30,685 bases of DNA from DATLAN01 sp035527455 (GTDB lineage Bacteria > Planctomycetota > Planctomycetia > Pirellulales > Thermoguttaceae). Both the position numbers and the translations under genes were made by a program. The stretch is taken from assembly GCA_035527455.1 (NCBI GenBank), contig DATLAN010000308.1, forward strand, positions 1-30,685. Reading direction: 5' to 3'. The notes beneath the pieces were generated by a model. The model made no database searches. It was given only the letters and a program-made list of their open reading frames with translations, and was not told the origin of the DNA. Shown here piece after piece: positions 14,896 through 22,826 of the stretch (within the stretch, counting starts at the first letter, position 1; each line of letters begins with the position of its first letter).

Positions 14896-15735
14896 CTACC
14901 CCGGCTCGCCGAGGCTTTCGGCCAGTCGGGCCAGGGCTTCGGTCTCGATCTGGCGGACGCGTTCTCGGGTCAGCCCGAGCGTCTCGCCGATCTCCTTCAG
15001 CGTGCGGGGTTCGCCGTCGGCCAGGCCGAAGCGCATCCGCAAGACCGTCGCTTCGCGCGGGTCCATGGTCTCCAAGAGCCGCATGACCTGGGCGAGGTTG
15101 TCGTGTTCGACCAGTTCCTCTTCCGGATTGCGGACCCGCTCGTCCATCACCATCTCGCCGAGCGACCAACCGGCTTCGGCCTGATCGGTCTGGGGCGTGA
15201 GGTTGTAGATGCGGATGGCCTTCTTGATGATCGGCAGCTTCTTCTTGGGCAGGCCGAGGATTCGAGCGACTTCCTCCGGCGTGGGAGTGCGGCCGAGTTC
15301 TTCGGCCAGCCGGTTGCTTCCCCGTCGCCATTTCGAGAGCAACTCGACCATGTAGGCCGGAATCCGGATCGTCTTGGCCGTGTTGATCAGCGCCCGCTTG
15401 ATCGATTGCTTGATCCAGTAGCTGGCATAGGTGGAGAATCGGGTCCCCATCGCCGGGTCGAACCCTTCGACCGCGCGCAACAGACCCAGGTTTCCCTCCT
15501 CGATGAGGTCCTGCAGCCCCAAGCCCTTGCCGGTATATCCCCGTGCGATGTTGACCACCAATCGCAAGTTGGCGCGGACCATCCGGTCGCGGGCCTGGAT
15601 ATTGCCTTCGCCGATGGCCACGGCCAACTCGTGCTCATCGTCGGCTGAAAGCAGGGCCGTTTCGTTGATCTCGCGGAGGTAGGTCTCCAGCGGAGACTGT
15701 ACCGAGGAGGATGGCTTGCGTCGTGTTTTTGTCAT
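14896..15735 (-). CDS. RNA polymerase sigma-70 family factor (group 1/2-like)
   Basis: The 279-residue protein has region 1.2 (SPLETYLREINETALLS), the full region 2 (NLRLVVNIARGY, then GLQDLIEEGNLGLLRAVEGFDP and FSTYASYWIKQSIKRAL), region 3 (LAEELGRTPTPEEVA) and region 4 with the -35 helix-turn-helix (TLKEIGETLGLTRERVRQIE). It lacks region 1.1 and a long non-conserved region, so it is shorter than RpoD and looks like an RpoS/SigA-type group 2 factor. It would recognise TTGACA/TATAAT-like promoters such as those proposed here. The ATG at 15735 gives the basic start MTKTRRK; ATG at 15761 and TTG at 15777 are alternatives, none with a clear ribosome-binding site. Confidence 0.93.
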   Translation of the reverse strand: MTKTRRKPSSSVQSPLETYLREINETALLSADDEHELAVAIGEGNIQARDRMVRANLRLVVNIARGYTGKGLGLQDLIEEGNLGLLRAVEGFDPAMGTRFSTYASYWIKQSIKRALINTAKTIRIPAYMVELLSKWRRGSNRLAEELGRTPTPEEVARILGLPKKKLPIIKKAIRIYNLTPQTDQAEAGWSLGEMVMDERVRNPEEELVEHDNLAQVMRLLETMDPREATVLRMRFGLADGEPRTLKEIGETLGLTRERVRQIETEALARLAESLGEPG

Positions 15736-15875
15736 CGCGGGGTACGTACCGTCAGTAGGCATTTGCAGTGCAGTCAAACACCACTATCGACGCAGACGGC
15801 AAGGTTTCTGCAAAGAAGCGCACAGTCGACGAGGTGGGGCGAATGTGCGCGAGTTTCGGGCAATAGCGAAAAGAA

Positions 15876-15905
15876 CGACCCCGCCGGTATTGACCGGCGG
15901 GGTCG
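15876..15905 (-). terminator. Rho-independent terminator of rpsA
   Basis: A perfect 13-base stem (15876-15888 with 15893-15905) and a four-base loop lie 43 bases after the rpsA stop. On the minus strand it is followed by TTCTTTTC, the expected T-rich tail. Confidence 0.88.
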
Positions 15906-15948
15906 TAGAAAAACCGTTCGTTCGGCTACTTGGAACTCGAGGTCGGGC

Positions 15949-17928
15949 CTACTCGTTCTTCTCGGATTCTTCCGGCTGTTCGGCCTGCGAGGGTTCTTCG
16001 GAAGCGGGTTCGCCGGATTCTGCCGATTCCTCTTGCACCGCGGCTGCCGGTTCTTCGGCTTCTGCTTCGACAGGTTCTGGGGCTTCTGCTTCGGCAGGTT
16101 CTGGGGCTTCTGCTTCGGCAGTCTTCTCCGGTTCGGCTGCGGGCGCCTCTTCGACGGCCGGCGTGAAAGGCTTGATCAACGGGCCGGAACTGTCGCCCAC
16201 GCCACCCTTCAATTCGGTCGTACCGAGCGCGGCGGCCGGGGCCGGTTCGCCCGTCGCGGCTTCCGCTTCTTCGGCCCATTCCACCCGCTTGCGCGAGAGG
16301 CCGATCTTCCGTTCGTCGATGTCCACCCGCAGGATCTTCACTTCGATCTCTTCGCCGACTTTGACGATTTCCTCGGGGTTATCGACTTTGTGGTCGGCCA
16401 GTTCGGAGATGTGCAGCAAGCCCTCCAGGCCCTCTTCCAGCCCGACGAACACGCCGAAGTTGGTGATCTTGGTAACCGGCCCCTTGACGATCTGGCCCGG
16501 CTGGAACCGCGAGGGAATGTCTCGTGCCCACGGGTCTTCGTCCAGTTGCTTCAATCCCAGGGCGATTCGGCGGCGATTCTGATCGACCGAGAGCACGCGG
16601 CACTCGACTTCCTGGCCCTTGCCGACCACCTCGTTGGGATGGCTGATCTTGCGGGTCCAGGACATGTCGCTGACGTGCAGCAGGCCGTCGATGCCCTCTT
16701 CGATCTCGATGAAGGCCCCGTAATTGGTCAGGTTGCGGACCGTTCCCTTGACGACGCTGTCGGGTGGGTACTTCTCGAAGACCTGGTCCCACGGGTTGAC
16801 CTGGGTCTGCTTCATTCCCAGGGAGATTTCCTGCTTCTCCTTGTTGATGCCCAAGACGACCACGTCGATGACGTCGTCGATCTGGACCAGTTCGCTCGGA
16901 TGGCTGATCCGCCGCGTCCAGGACATTTCGCTGATGTGGACGAGACCCTCGATGCCTTCTTCGAGTTTGACGAACGCACCGTAAGTCATCACGTTGACCA
17001 CCGTCCCGCGGACCTGATTGCCGACGGGGTACAGTTCTTCGACCTGTTCCCACGGGCTGGGCGTCTTCTGCTTCAGGCCCAACGCGACCTTTTCCTTCTC
17101 TCGGTCGATGTGCAGGATCTGCACCTCGATCTCCTGGTCGATCGACACCATTTCCGAGGGATGCGAGATGCGGCCCCAACTCATGTCGGTGATGTGCAGC
17201 AGGCCGTCGATTCCCCCCAAGTCGACGAACGCGCCGAAATCGGCGATGTTCTTCACCACGCCCTTGCGGCGTTGGCCGATTTTCAGGTCCTGGAGCAACT
17301 GATCGCGTTTCTCTTTCCGTTCGGCCTCGATCAAGGCCCGGCGGCTGACCACGATGTTGCGGCGAGATTCGTCGATCTTCAGCACCAGGCATTGGATCGT
17401 GCGGCCGATGTAGTCGCCGATGTCGGCCGGCCGGCGGATATCGACCTGGCTGGCCGGCAAGAAGACGTTGACCCCGATGTCGACCAGCAGACCGCCCTTG
17501 ATCTTGCGAGTGACCTGGCCGGTGACGACGTCCTCTTCCTGGACCTTCTCCATCACCTGGATCCAGGCCTCGATCTTCTCGGCCTTCCTCTTGCTGAGGC
17601 TGATCATTCCGCGGGAATCATCGACCAGCCCGTAAACGTCCTCCACGTCTTCGATGAGGACCTTGACGTGTTGTCCGGGCTCCGGTGGGGGCTCGTCTTC
17701 ATCCCACTCGTTGCGGAAAATGATCCCTTCGCTCTTGTAGCCGACGTCGACCAGCACGAAGTCTCCTTCGACGCGAAGGACCTCCCCGTCGACGATCTGG
17801 TTGACGACGACCTCTTGGGCTCCCCACTCGATTTCCTCCGCGGGAACACCCTCCAGAGCGGCGTCAAGCTCTTGCTGCCATTCTTCTTCGCTGAGATCCA
17901 GTCCTCGAATTAGGTTGCGATTAACCAT
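15949..17928 (-). CDS. rpsA: 30S ribosomal protein S1
   Basis: The 659-residue protein has six S1 RNA-binding domains. Repeats 3-6 are clear, each with a GxVxxxxxxGAFV-like strand and a HISEM/HVSDM segment: KGVVKNIADFGAFVDLG, RGTVVNVMTYGAFVKL, KGTVRNLTNYGAFIEI, KGPVTKITNFGVFVGL. Domains 1 and 2 (VEGDFVLVDVGYKSEG and IKGGLLVDIGVNVFLP) are the ribosome-binding type. The last 70 or so residues are an acidic Ala/Glu/Pro tail with near-repeats of AEAEAPEP. S1 binds mRNA leaders and helps translation start on messages with weak Shine-Dalgarno sites, which fits the several starts here without one. The ATG at 17928 has no good ribosome-binding site. Gene order cmk, plsC, rpsA is a common arrangement. 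Confidence 0.97.
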   Translation of the reverse strand: MVNRNLIRGLDLSEEEWQQELDAALEGVPAEEIEWGAQEVVVNQIVDGEVLRVEGDFVLVDVGYKSEGIIFRNEWDEDEPPPEPGQHVKVLIEDVEDVYGLVDDSRGMISLSKRKAEKIEAWIQVMEKVQEEDVVTGQVTRKIKGGLLVDIGVNVFLPASQVDIRRPADIGDYIGRTIQCLVLKIDESRRNIVVSRRALIEAERKEKRDQLLQDLKIGQRRKGVVKNIADFGAFVDLGGIDGLLHITDMSWGRISHPSEMVSIDQEIEVQILHIDREKEKVALGLKQKTPSPWEQVEELYPVGNQVRGTVVNVMTYGAFVKLEEGIEGLVHISEMSWTRRISHPSELVQIDDVIDVVVLGINKEKQEISLGMKQTQVNPWDQVFEKYPPDSVVKGTVRNLTNYGAFIEIEEGIDGLLHVSDMSWTRKISHPNEVVGKGQEVECRVLSVDQNRRRIALGLKQLDEDPWARDIPSRFQPGQIVKGPVTKITNFGVFVGLEEGLEGLLHISELADHKVDNPEEIVKVGEEIEVKILRVDIDERKIGLSRKRVEWAEEAEAATGEPAPAAALGTTELKGGVGDSSGPLIKPFTPAVEEAPAAEPEKTAEAEAPEPAEAEAPEPVEAEAEEPAAAVQEESAESGEPASEEPSQAEQPEESEKNE

Positions 17929-18090
17929 GAACTTGTTTCGTGAAAACCCTGGCTTGGCGGTCAGCGGGGAGATCGGCCATGATTCCGGTCTCGCACTCTG
18001 CCGTGCCGCCGCGACCAAACGTAGAAAACACCTCGTCCGCCCCGCTTCTCTACGCGAGAAACTCACCAAAGGCCATCGAGGGAACTCAGT

Positions 18091-18119
18091 AATATAGCAG
18101 AGCGTCCAGGCCCCGACAA
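18091..18119 (-). promoter_or_regulatory. sigma70-type promoter of rpsA
   Basis: On the minus strand TTGTCG (18119-18114) and TATATT (18096-18091) are 17 bases apart. Transcription would start near 18084 and leave a leader of about 155 bases before the rpsA ATG, room for the autogenous control known for S1 in other bacteria. Confidence 0.55.
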
Positions 18120-18208
18120 TTGCGCCCGGGCCGTTTGCAGCAGGGATTCCGAGCCTTTGCCCGAGGAATCAGGAATTTCCTGCGACCCGCCCCCCCCAAT
18201 GTGGTGCT

Positions 18209-18877
18209 TCAGCGGGTTACGCATCCACCGCGCCTCACAGGGCCCCGAGGCTCCCTGACCCGCGCATGACACTGGCGCACCCGCCGCTCCACTTCCCGAA
18301 CCAATTCCCGTTCGTCCCAATCGCCGATTTGCCCCGGCAAGATAGGTTGACCGTAGTGGACGCGAATCCTACCGAGGCCGGGCAATTTCCGGTCTCGCGG
18401 CCATGCGTCACAGGCCCCCTCGATTGCCACCGGCAAGATGGCCGCCCGGGAGCGAACCGCCAACGCCGTGAAGCCGGGCAGGAACTCCGCGATTTCACCG
18501 TCGGGGGAGCGTGTTCCCTCGGGGAAAATCAGCACCATTTCCCCCCACTTCAGCCGGCGCAACGCCTCTTTCATACCGCTTAAGCCGAGCCCCTCGCGGT
18601 CGATCGCAATGGCGTCCAGAGAGCGGATCAGCCATCGAAACGGGGCGAATCGAAACAGCGTATCCCGCGCGAGATAGTTCATCCGGCGCGGCGTGCCAAT
18701 CCCGACCAAGGGCGGGTCGAAGTAGCTTTGGTGATTCGAGACGACCAGCACACCCCCTTCGGCCGGAATGTTCTCCATGCCGGTGTGACGAACCCGATAA
18801 GCCAGGACCGCCACGAGTTGGCAGCCCCCTTTGAGGGTTCGATACCAGATTCGATTGGGCAACGAATGCCTCGCCAT
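18209..18877 (-). CDS. plsC: 1-acyl-sn-glycerol-3-phosphate acyltransferase
   Basis: The 222-residue protein carries the PlsC acyltransferase motifs: NHQSYFDP (HX4D catalytic pair, about 47-54), a middle arginine-rich motif around FRWLIRSLDAIAIDR, FPEGTRSPDG (about 115-124) and a late VAIEGA/ILPV segment. It would transfer a fatty acyl group to lysophosphatidic acid to give phosphatidic acid, at the inner face of the membrane; the N-terminus has a hydrophobic segment. A GAGG lies nine bases before the ATG at 18877. It follows cmk on the same strand, separated by a long palindrome. Confidence 0.93.
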   Translation of the reverse strand: MARHSLPNRIWYRTLKGGCQLVAVLAYRVRHTGMENIPAEGGVLVVSNHQSYFDPPLVGIGTPRRMNYLARDTLFRFAPFRWLIRSLDAIAIDREGLGLSGMKEALRRLKWGEMVLIFPEGTRSPDGEIAEFLPGFTALAVRSRAAILPVAIEGACDAWPRDRKLPGLGRIRVHYGQPILPGQIGDWDERELVREVERRVRQCHARVREPRGPVRRGGCVTR

Positions 18878-18926
18878 GGTCCGTGGCCTCGGCCTAAGGG
18901 GCCGCGCAGAAACAACTTGTTCAATG

Positions 18927-19003
18927 GGGTGGCACGCCCTGAGGAACGAAGGGCGTGGTTTGGCAGGTTCTCCACGCCCTTCGTTCCTCAGGGCGTGCCA
19001 CCC
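18927..19003. repeat. perfect 32-base inverted repeat between cmk and plsC
   Basis: The arms 18927-18958 and 18972-19003 are exactly complementary over 32 bases around a 13-base loop. The arms start GGGTGGCACGCCCTGAGGAA. It lies in the 163 bases between the cmk stop and the plsC start, so transcripts would carry a very stable hairpin. It resembles a REP-like or small mobile palindrome; no T tail makes it a classical terminator. Confidence 0.95.
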
Positions 19004-19040
19004 TCGCCAAAAAGTGTACAACGTTATTCTTGCGCAACCG

Positions 19041-19694
19041 CTAACGGTCCATCCGCGTGTGAACCAGCGATTCCAGGTCCGCGACGACCTCGTCGATGTT
19101 CATTCCGTCGGTGCATACCTCGACGGCGTCGAAGGCGGCCGCCAGCGGACCGATCGAACGGGTGGCATCTTGCCGGTCGCGACGCTCTTGGGTATCGAGC
19201 ACTTGTTCCAGCGTGGCCGACTCGCCCTGGGCCTGCAAATCCCGCAGGCGCCGCTTGGCCCGCTCTTCCGGCCCGGCGGTGAGAAAGAACTTGCACGCCG
19301 CATCGGGGAAAACGACCGTGCCCTGGTCGCGGCCTTCGGTCACCAGGTCGCAGCCGGCCGCCTCGGCTCGCTGCAATCGGACCAGGTGCCGGCGGACTTC
19401 GGGGTTGTCGGCCGCAAAACGGGTCACGGCCGTGACTTCCGAACTGCGGATTGTTTCGGTAACGTCCTCACCGTCCAACAGAATTCTATTTCCCGCAACC
19501 GAAATGTCCAACTCGTTGGCCAACCGAGCCAATTGCTCCGGTTGGTCCCAGTCGACCCCCCGTCGCACTGCGGCCAACGCCACGGCCCGGTACATGGCGC
19601 CGGTATCCAGGAACCGAAATCCCAGCCGCTGGGCCAGCGCCCTGGCAACCGTGCTCTTTCCGGCTCCGGCAGGTCCGTCGATGGTGATGATCAT
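19041..19694 (-). CDS. cmk: (d)CMP kinase
   Basis: The 217-residue protein is cytidylate kinase. It begins with the P-loop IDGPAGAGKSTVARALA (GPAGAGKST at about 7-15), continues with FLDTGAMYRAVAL, the CMP-binding TEGRDQGTVVFP, KFFLTAGPEERAKRR, and a DxxDxxR-like region RRDRQDATR. It phosphorylates CMP and dCMP using ATP in pyrimidine metabolism. The ATG overlaps the stop of the upstream gene by four bases (ATGA). Its order with plsC and rpsA matches many bacteria. Confidence 0.97.
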   Translation of the reverse strand: MIITIDGPAGAGKSTVARALAQRLGFRFLDTGAMYRAVALAAVRRGVDWDQPEQLARLANELDISVAGNRILLDGEDVTETIRSSEVTAVTRFAADNPEVRRHLVRLQRAEAAGCDLVTEGRDQGTVVFPDAACKFFLTAGPEERAKRRLRDLQAQGESATLEQVLDTQERRDRQDATRSIGPLAAAFDAVEVCTDGMNIDEVVADLESLVHTRMDR

Positions 19695-21805
19695 GCCCCT
19701 ATTTTGCCGTGAGGAGGCCCGGAGGGCAACGGAGCGACCTTTCCGCCGGGCACGATCGCCCAAGCCGGGTTGCGGACCATCAGGCCGCGGAGGTCCGGGA
19801 GCCGGGCTTCGAGCCACTCGAGGGCTTCGGCCGCCTTGGGATATCCGGCGTCGACGGCACAGACCACGGCTCCGCGTGCCGAATAGGCGTAGTCGTTGCC
19901 CCGGTCGGGCAATTCGGGCCGGTTGAGCCGAAGATTCTCTTGATGGAGTCGCTTCCAGTCTTCATAAAAGACCACCGTCTTGTCTTCGGCCTGCTCGCCG
20001 ACCACGAAACGATAGGGCGTGGCGAGCCTCGGGTCGAAATCCGGGGCGTGGGTCAACGTGCCGATCCGCCATCGCAACAGGAAATCGCGGACCTTCGCGG
20101 CGTCGGCGTAACCCAGCTCGACCAGATGGTGAAGGCTCCACATCAGGTAGTCGTGTTCCCAAGGGGCGACGATCATCCACCGCGGATTGGCCGGGTTCTG
20201 AATCCGAGCGTCACTGGTAGTGCGAATACCCCAAAAGCCGAGTTTGTTGTATTCCGGCGGACCGTACATGCGACGAACACGGTCGGCCAGGTTGTTTTGG
20301 ATCTTCTGGTCGAAGTACTTCGCCTCGGGATCGCCGTCCGGCGCGATCCAGGCGGCGTCGGCCAGGTTGCGCAACGACCAGGCGTCGCCGCGGATCTGCC
20401 CGTTGAGAATGCCCTCGGCCTTGCGGCGGGGTTCGTGCCAGGCGTTCAACAGGCAGTAGTTCGCCCAGAAATAGGCCTCTTCCAAGTGGTAATAGTCGCC
20501 GGTGACCAGGTACGGCACGTAGGCGAACGAGCCCATATGGGCCTGGTCCGGCGAAAGCTTGACCTGATCGGGGCCGGGCGGGTGACGGTCGGGTTTCCAC
20601 TCGGGCTTGTCGTGGTTCTGCTGGTAGCCGCGGAGCCAGAACTCGGGACGCTCGTCGAGGGTCATGATCCGTCCTGTTTCTCGCGAGCGGACGTGGATCG
20701 GCCACGAGCCGGCCAGATCGCCGTTGGCCAGCACCAGTGCCTTGGCCTGCGGGTCCATGCTCAAGAGATAGCGCACGGTCCAGGTCGGATAGGGCGCGAT
20801 TTCCGGACGGCCGCCGGTGGTGGGCATGTACGCGGTGAGCGAGCCCTGGCCCATGATTTCCCAACGCGGTCCCTCCATCTGAAGCTGACGTTCCTTCGAC
20901 AGATCCGATTCGAAGGCCGGCAGCGACCGATCGTAGTTGGGCAACGCGCCGGTGGCCGAAAGGTAGGCCAAATCATGGACGACGTGGACGCCCGGCTCGC
21001 CGTCACCCCACCAGAACACCTTGCGCCATCGCGACAGGCGGCGGTGGTCTACGGCCTTCTTCGAGAAGACTTCCTTGCCGCCGACCGTCACGGCCGCGTC
21101 GTAGCGGATGTTGCCGGCCCAGGTGTTCCAGCAGCTTTCCACCACGGCCGAAACACGCACCCGCCGGCAGCCGGCGTACGCGCGGACCTGGAACTGCACC
21201 TGCAAATCTTCGTCCGGCTGGCCGTCCTTGTCGGTCGGCGGCCCGGCGATCAGCCATTCGGTGGCCAGATGGCCTGCGAGCCAGGTGGTCGCCTGCTGCC
21301 CGCTTTGCACGAGCATCTTTCGGGCGCTGGCCTTGCGGACCGCACCGTCGGGAAACGTCAGCGTCACGACGGCATCGAAGTCGGTCCCCAGCAGCTCGCT
21401 CAGCGGGATCGCCGGCGGGCGCATGTTCAGCCGGGGCGCGTCCCTGGAAAGCTCCAGCGACATCGATCCGCCGGGCGGCAGTTCCGGCAAGATCGCCGAG
21501 ATGACGGCGTATCGCAGCGAGCCGTCGTCGTACGTGCGTTTCGGATCGATTTGCACGAAGCGATCGCCGAAAGGGTCGCAATAGACCCGGGTGACCCGCC
21601 CCACGTCGCCTTTCTTGAAGACTTGTCCAAACGTCACCGGCACGTCGCGCAGCGACTGCCCCGAGGTGTTTTGTACTTCCACGGTGACCAGCGGCGGCGG
21701 CACGGCAGCACGCCCTGGTCTGCCAAGCACCAAGCCGCCCAAGACGACGGCAACCATAGCGATAAGCTTCACAACATACGCGCGAGCCGATGGGAACAGA
21801 ATCAT
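19691..21805 (-). CDS. large secreted RIFT-barrel-like protein (PcRGLX/YetA-like)
   Basis: The 704-residue protein has an N-terminal signal peptide or anchor (residues about 8-33, ending at GRAA) and then a beta-rich part that starts TVEVQNTSGQSLRDVPVTFGQ, the pattern of RIFT-barrel domains of the exo-rhamnogalacturonan lyase-like/YetA family. The C-terminal half (about 380-680) is helical and aromatic-rich (AYFWANYCLLNAWHEP, WEHDYLMWSLHHL), like an alpha/alpha toroid. It could act on pectic or other polysaccharides, but the catalytic residues are not identified. AAGGGAGAG precedes the ATG at 21805. It overlaps cmk by four bases, so a likely exported carbohydrate-active protein is coupled to a nucleotide kinase. 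Confidence 0.72.
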   Translation of the reverse strand: MILFPSARAYVVKLIAMVAVVLGGLVLGRPGRAAVPPPLVTVEVQNTSGQSLRDVPVTFGQVFKKGDVGRVTRVYCDPFGDRFVQIDPKRTYDDGSLRYAVISAILPELPPGGSMSLELSRDAPRLNMRPPAIPLSELLGTDFDAVVTLTFPDGAVRKASARKMLVQSGQQATTWLAGHLATEWLIAGPPTDKDGQPDEDLQVQFQVRAYAGCRRVRVSAVVESCWNTWAGNIRYDAAVTVGGKEVFSKKAVDHRRLSRWRKVFWWGDGEPGVHVVHDLAYLSATGALPNYDRSLPAFESDLSKERQLQMEGPRWEIMGQGSLTAYMPTTGGRPEIAPYPTWTVRYLLSMDPQAKALVLANGDLAGSWPIHVRSRETGRIMTLDERPEFWLRGYQQNHDKPEWKPDRHPPGPDQVKLSPDQAHMGSFAYVPYLVTGDYYHLEEAYFWANYCLLNAWHEPRRKAEGILNGQIRGDAWSLRNLADAAWIAPDGDPEAKYFDQKIQNNLADRVRRMYGPPEYNKLGFWGIRTTSDARIQNPANPRWMIVAPWEHDYLMWSLHHLVELGYADAAKVRDFLLRWRIGTLTHAPDFDPRLATPYRFVVGEQAEDKTVVFYEDWKRLHQENLRLNRPELPDRGNDYAYSARGAVVCAVDAGYPKAAEALEWLEARLPDLRGLMVRNPAWAIVPGGKVAPLPSGPPHGKIGA

Positions 21806-21993
21806 GAGTCTCTCCCTTGATGATGGCGGTGGGTTTTCGTCGGGAATGGCACGTCGCCGGCAAGCGACTCGAACCATCAAGCTAGCAAGTATTGCCGCGA
21901 AATGCCAACCGGATTTGCCTGAAGGCAGGTGGCAAGCAACGGCACGAATCCTGGTGATTTTGCCGCAGGGTGATCGGCCGGAAGTGATTTACC

Positions 21994-22058
21994 CGTAGCT
22001 GGATTCGCAAGAATTCAGTTGTAATGCGAAGAACCGAATTCTTGCGAATCCGGCTACG
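21994..22058. repeat. REP-like palindrome
   Basis: Two 23-base arms (21994-22016 and 22036-22058) are complementary at 22 positions around a 19-base loop. Each contains GGATTCGCAAGAATTC or its complement. Flanking sequences keep partial complementarity, so the original element may span about 21976-22085. Confidence 0.85.
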
Positions 22059-22250
22059 AAAACTGTCGGTAAGTAGTTTTCCGCCGGTCGCCCAGAGTAC
22101 TTCCCTGGGTGGACGCAGTCTCCTAAACTTCCCATTTACCCTGGTCCTCAGTGTGAATGGAGGCCGATTAACACCATGGGACTGCGCGGGCGTGCCGCTC
22201 GATGCGATAGAACGGCTGGCGCGGGGGCCGTCGCTGTCTCCATCGGGGGG

Positions 22251-22279
22251 TTGTTTGGCCCGAAGGATGGTGGTAGTAT
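22251..22279 (+). promoter_or_regulatory. candidate promoter of the metal-efflux cluster
   Basis: TTGTTT (22251-22256) and TAGTAT (22274-22279) are 17 bases apart. The ATG at 22288 lies eight bases after the -10 box, so the message would be nearly leaderless. Confidence 0.5.
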
Positions 22280-22287
22280 TGGCGAAA

Positions 22288-22704
22288 ATGATGCTTCACT
22301 CTCGTGCAGAGGCCTTCGTGCAGCGATTCCTCTTCCAACTTGCCTTTGGGTCGGTGCTCGTGCATTTGGTGTTCGGGTGCTGTCTGCACCACGCTCATGC
22401 GGAGGCTGAGGGGACCGTTTCGACGGGCGAGAACGCCTGTCCGTGCGACCACCACGACGGGCACTGCGATCAACCCGGCCAGCGGCAGCCGACCGACAAC
22501 GGATGCGAAGGCACCCGGTGCGAGTTCACGCGAGTGGAATCGGAGGACACATCGGATTCGCTGACCGCCCAGCCGTCCGCCGTTGCCTCATACGCGGCCC
22601 CGAACGATCGGCCCCCGGGCGGCGAGCAAGCAGCCTTTTCTCGTACGGATGCCTTCCCCCGGCCCGTTCGGCTGCATCTTCTCCATCAAGCGCTATTGCT
22701 TTGA
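22288..22704 (+). CDS. small His/Cys-rich membrane protein of metal cluster
   Basis: The 138-residue protein has one hydrophobic helix (FLFQLAFGSVLVHLVFGCC, about 13-31) followed by CLHHAHAEAEG and CPCDHHDGHC, a cluster of His and Cys residues that could bind metal ions outside the membrane. The rest is low complexity. I do not recognise a family. It stands just upstream of the efflux adaptor and pump, so a metal-sensing or metal-delivery role is an inference. The ATG at 22288 was chosen for its fit with the promoter and helix; ATGs at 22267 and 22291 are alternatives. Confidence 0.65.
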   Translation: MMLHSRAEAFVQRFLFQLAFGSVLVHLVFGCCLHHAHAEAEGTVSTGENACPCDHHDGHCDQPGQRQPTDNGCEGTRCEFTRVESEDTSDSLTAQPSAVASYAAPNDRPPGGEQAAFSRTDAFPRPVRLHLLHQALLL

Positions 22705-22826
22705 TGTCTCCGCCCATCCGCTGAGTTCGGCGTTTCTCAGTGTTTCTTGATGTTTTGCGATGCGCGTTGGCGGGGTTTGCCGTTGCGCATCGACCAGACG
22801 GAATCTTACCGCTGGAACCTCGCCCG

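Larger units (their letters stand above)
21806..22287. other. divergent intergenic region
   Basis: These 482 bases separate the minus-strand RIFT-barrel gene from the plus-strand metal cluster. They contain the palindrome at 21994-22058, further weaker complementarity outside it (about 21976-21992 with 22068-22085) and the promoter at 22251-22279. The open plus frame from 22024 through this region has no protein-like pattern. Confidence 0.55.

Noticed and set aside
15763..17913. 716-residue plus-strand open frame opposite rpsA
   Set aside because: It is antisense to six clear S1 domains and has a repetitive Asp/Leu/Phe pattern that mirrors them.
19709..21820. 703-residue plus-strand open frame opposite the RIFT-barrel gene
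   Set aside because: The minus strand has a signal peptide, a ribosome-binding site and coherent protein sequence; the plus frame does not.
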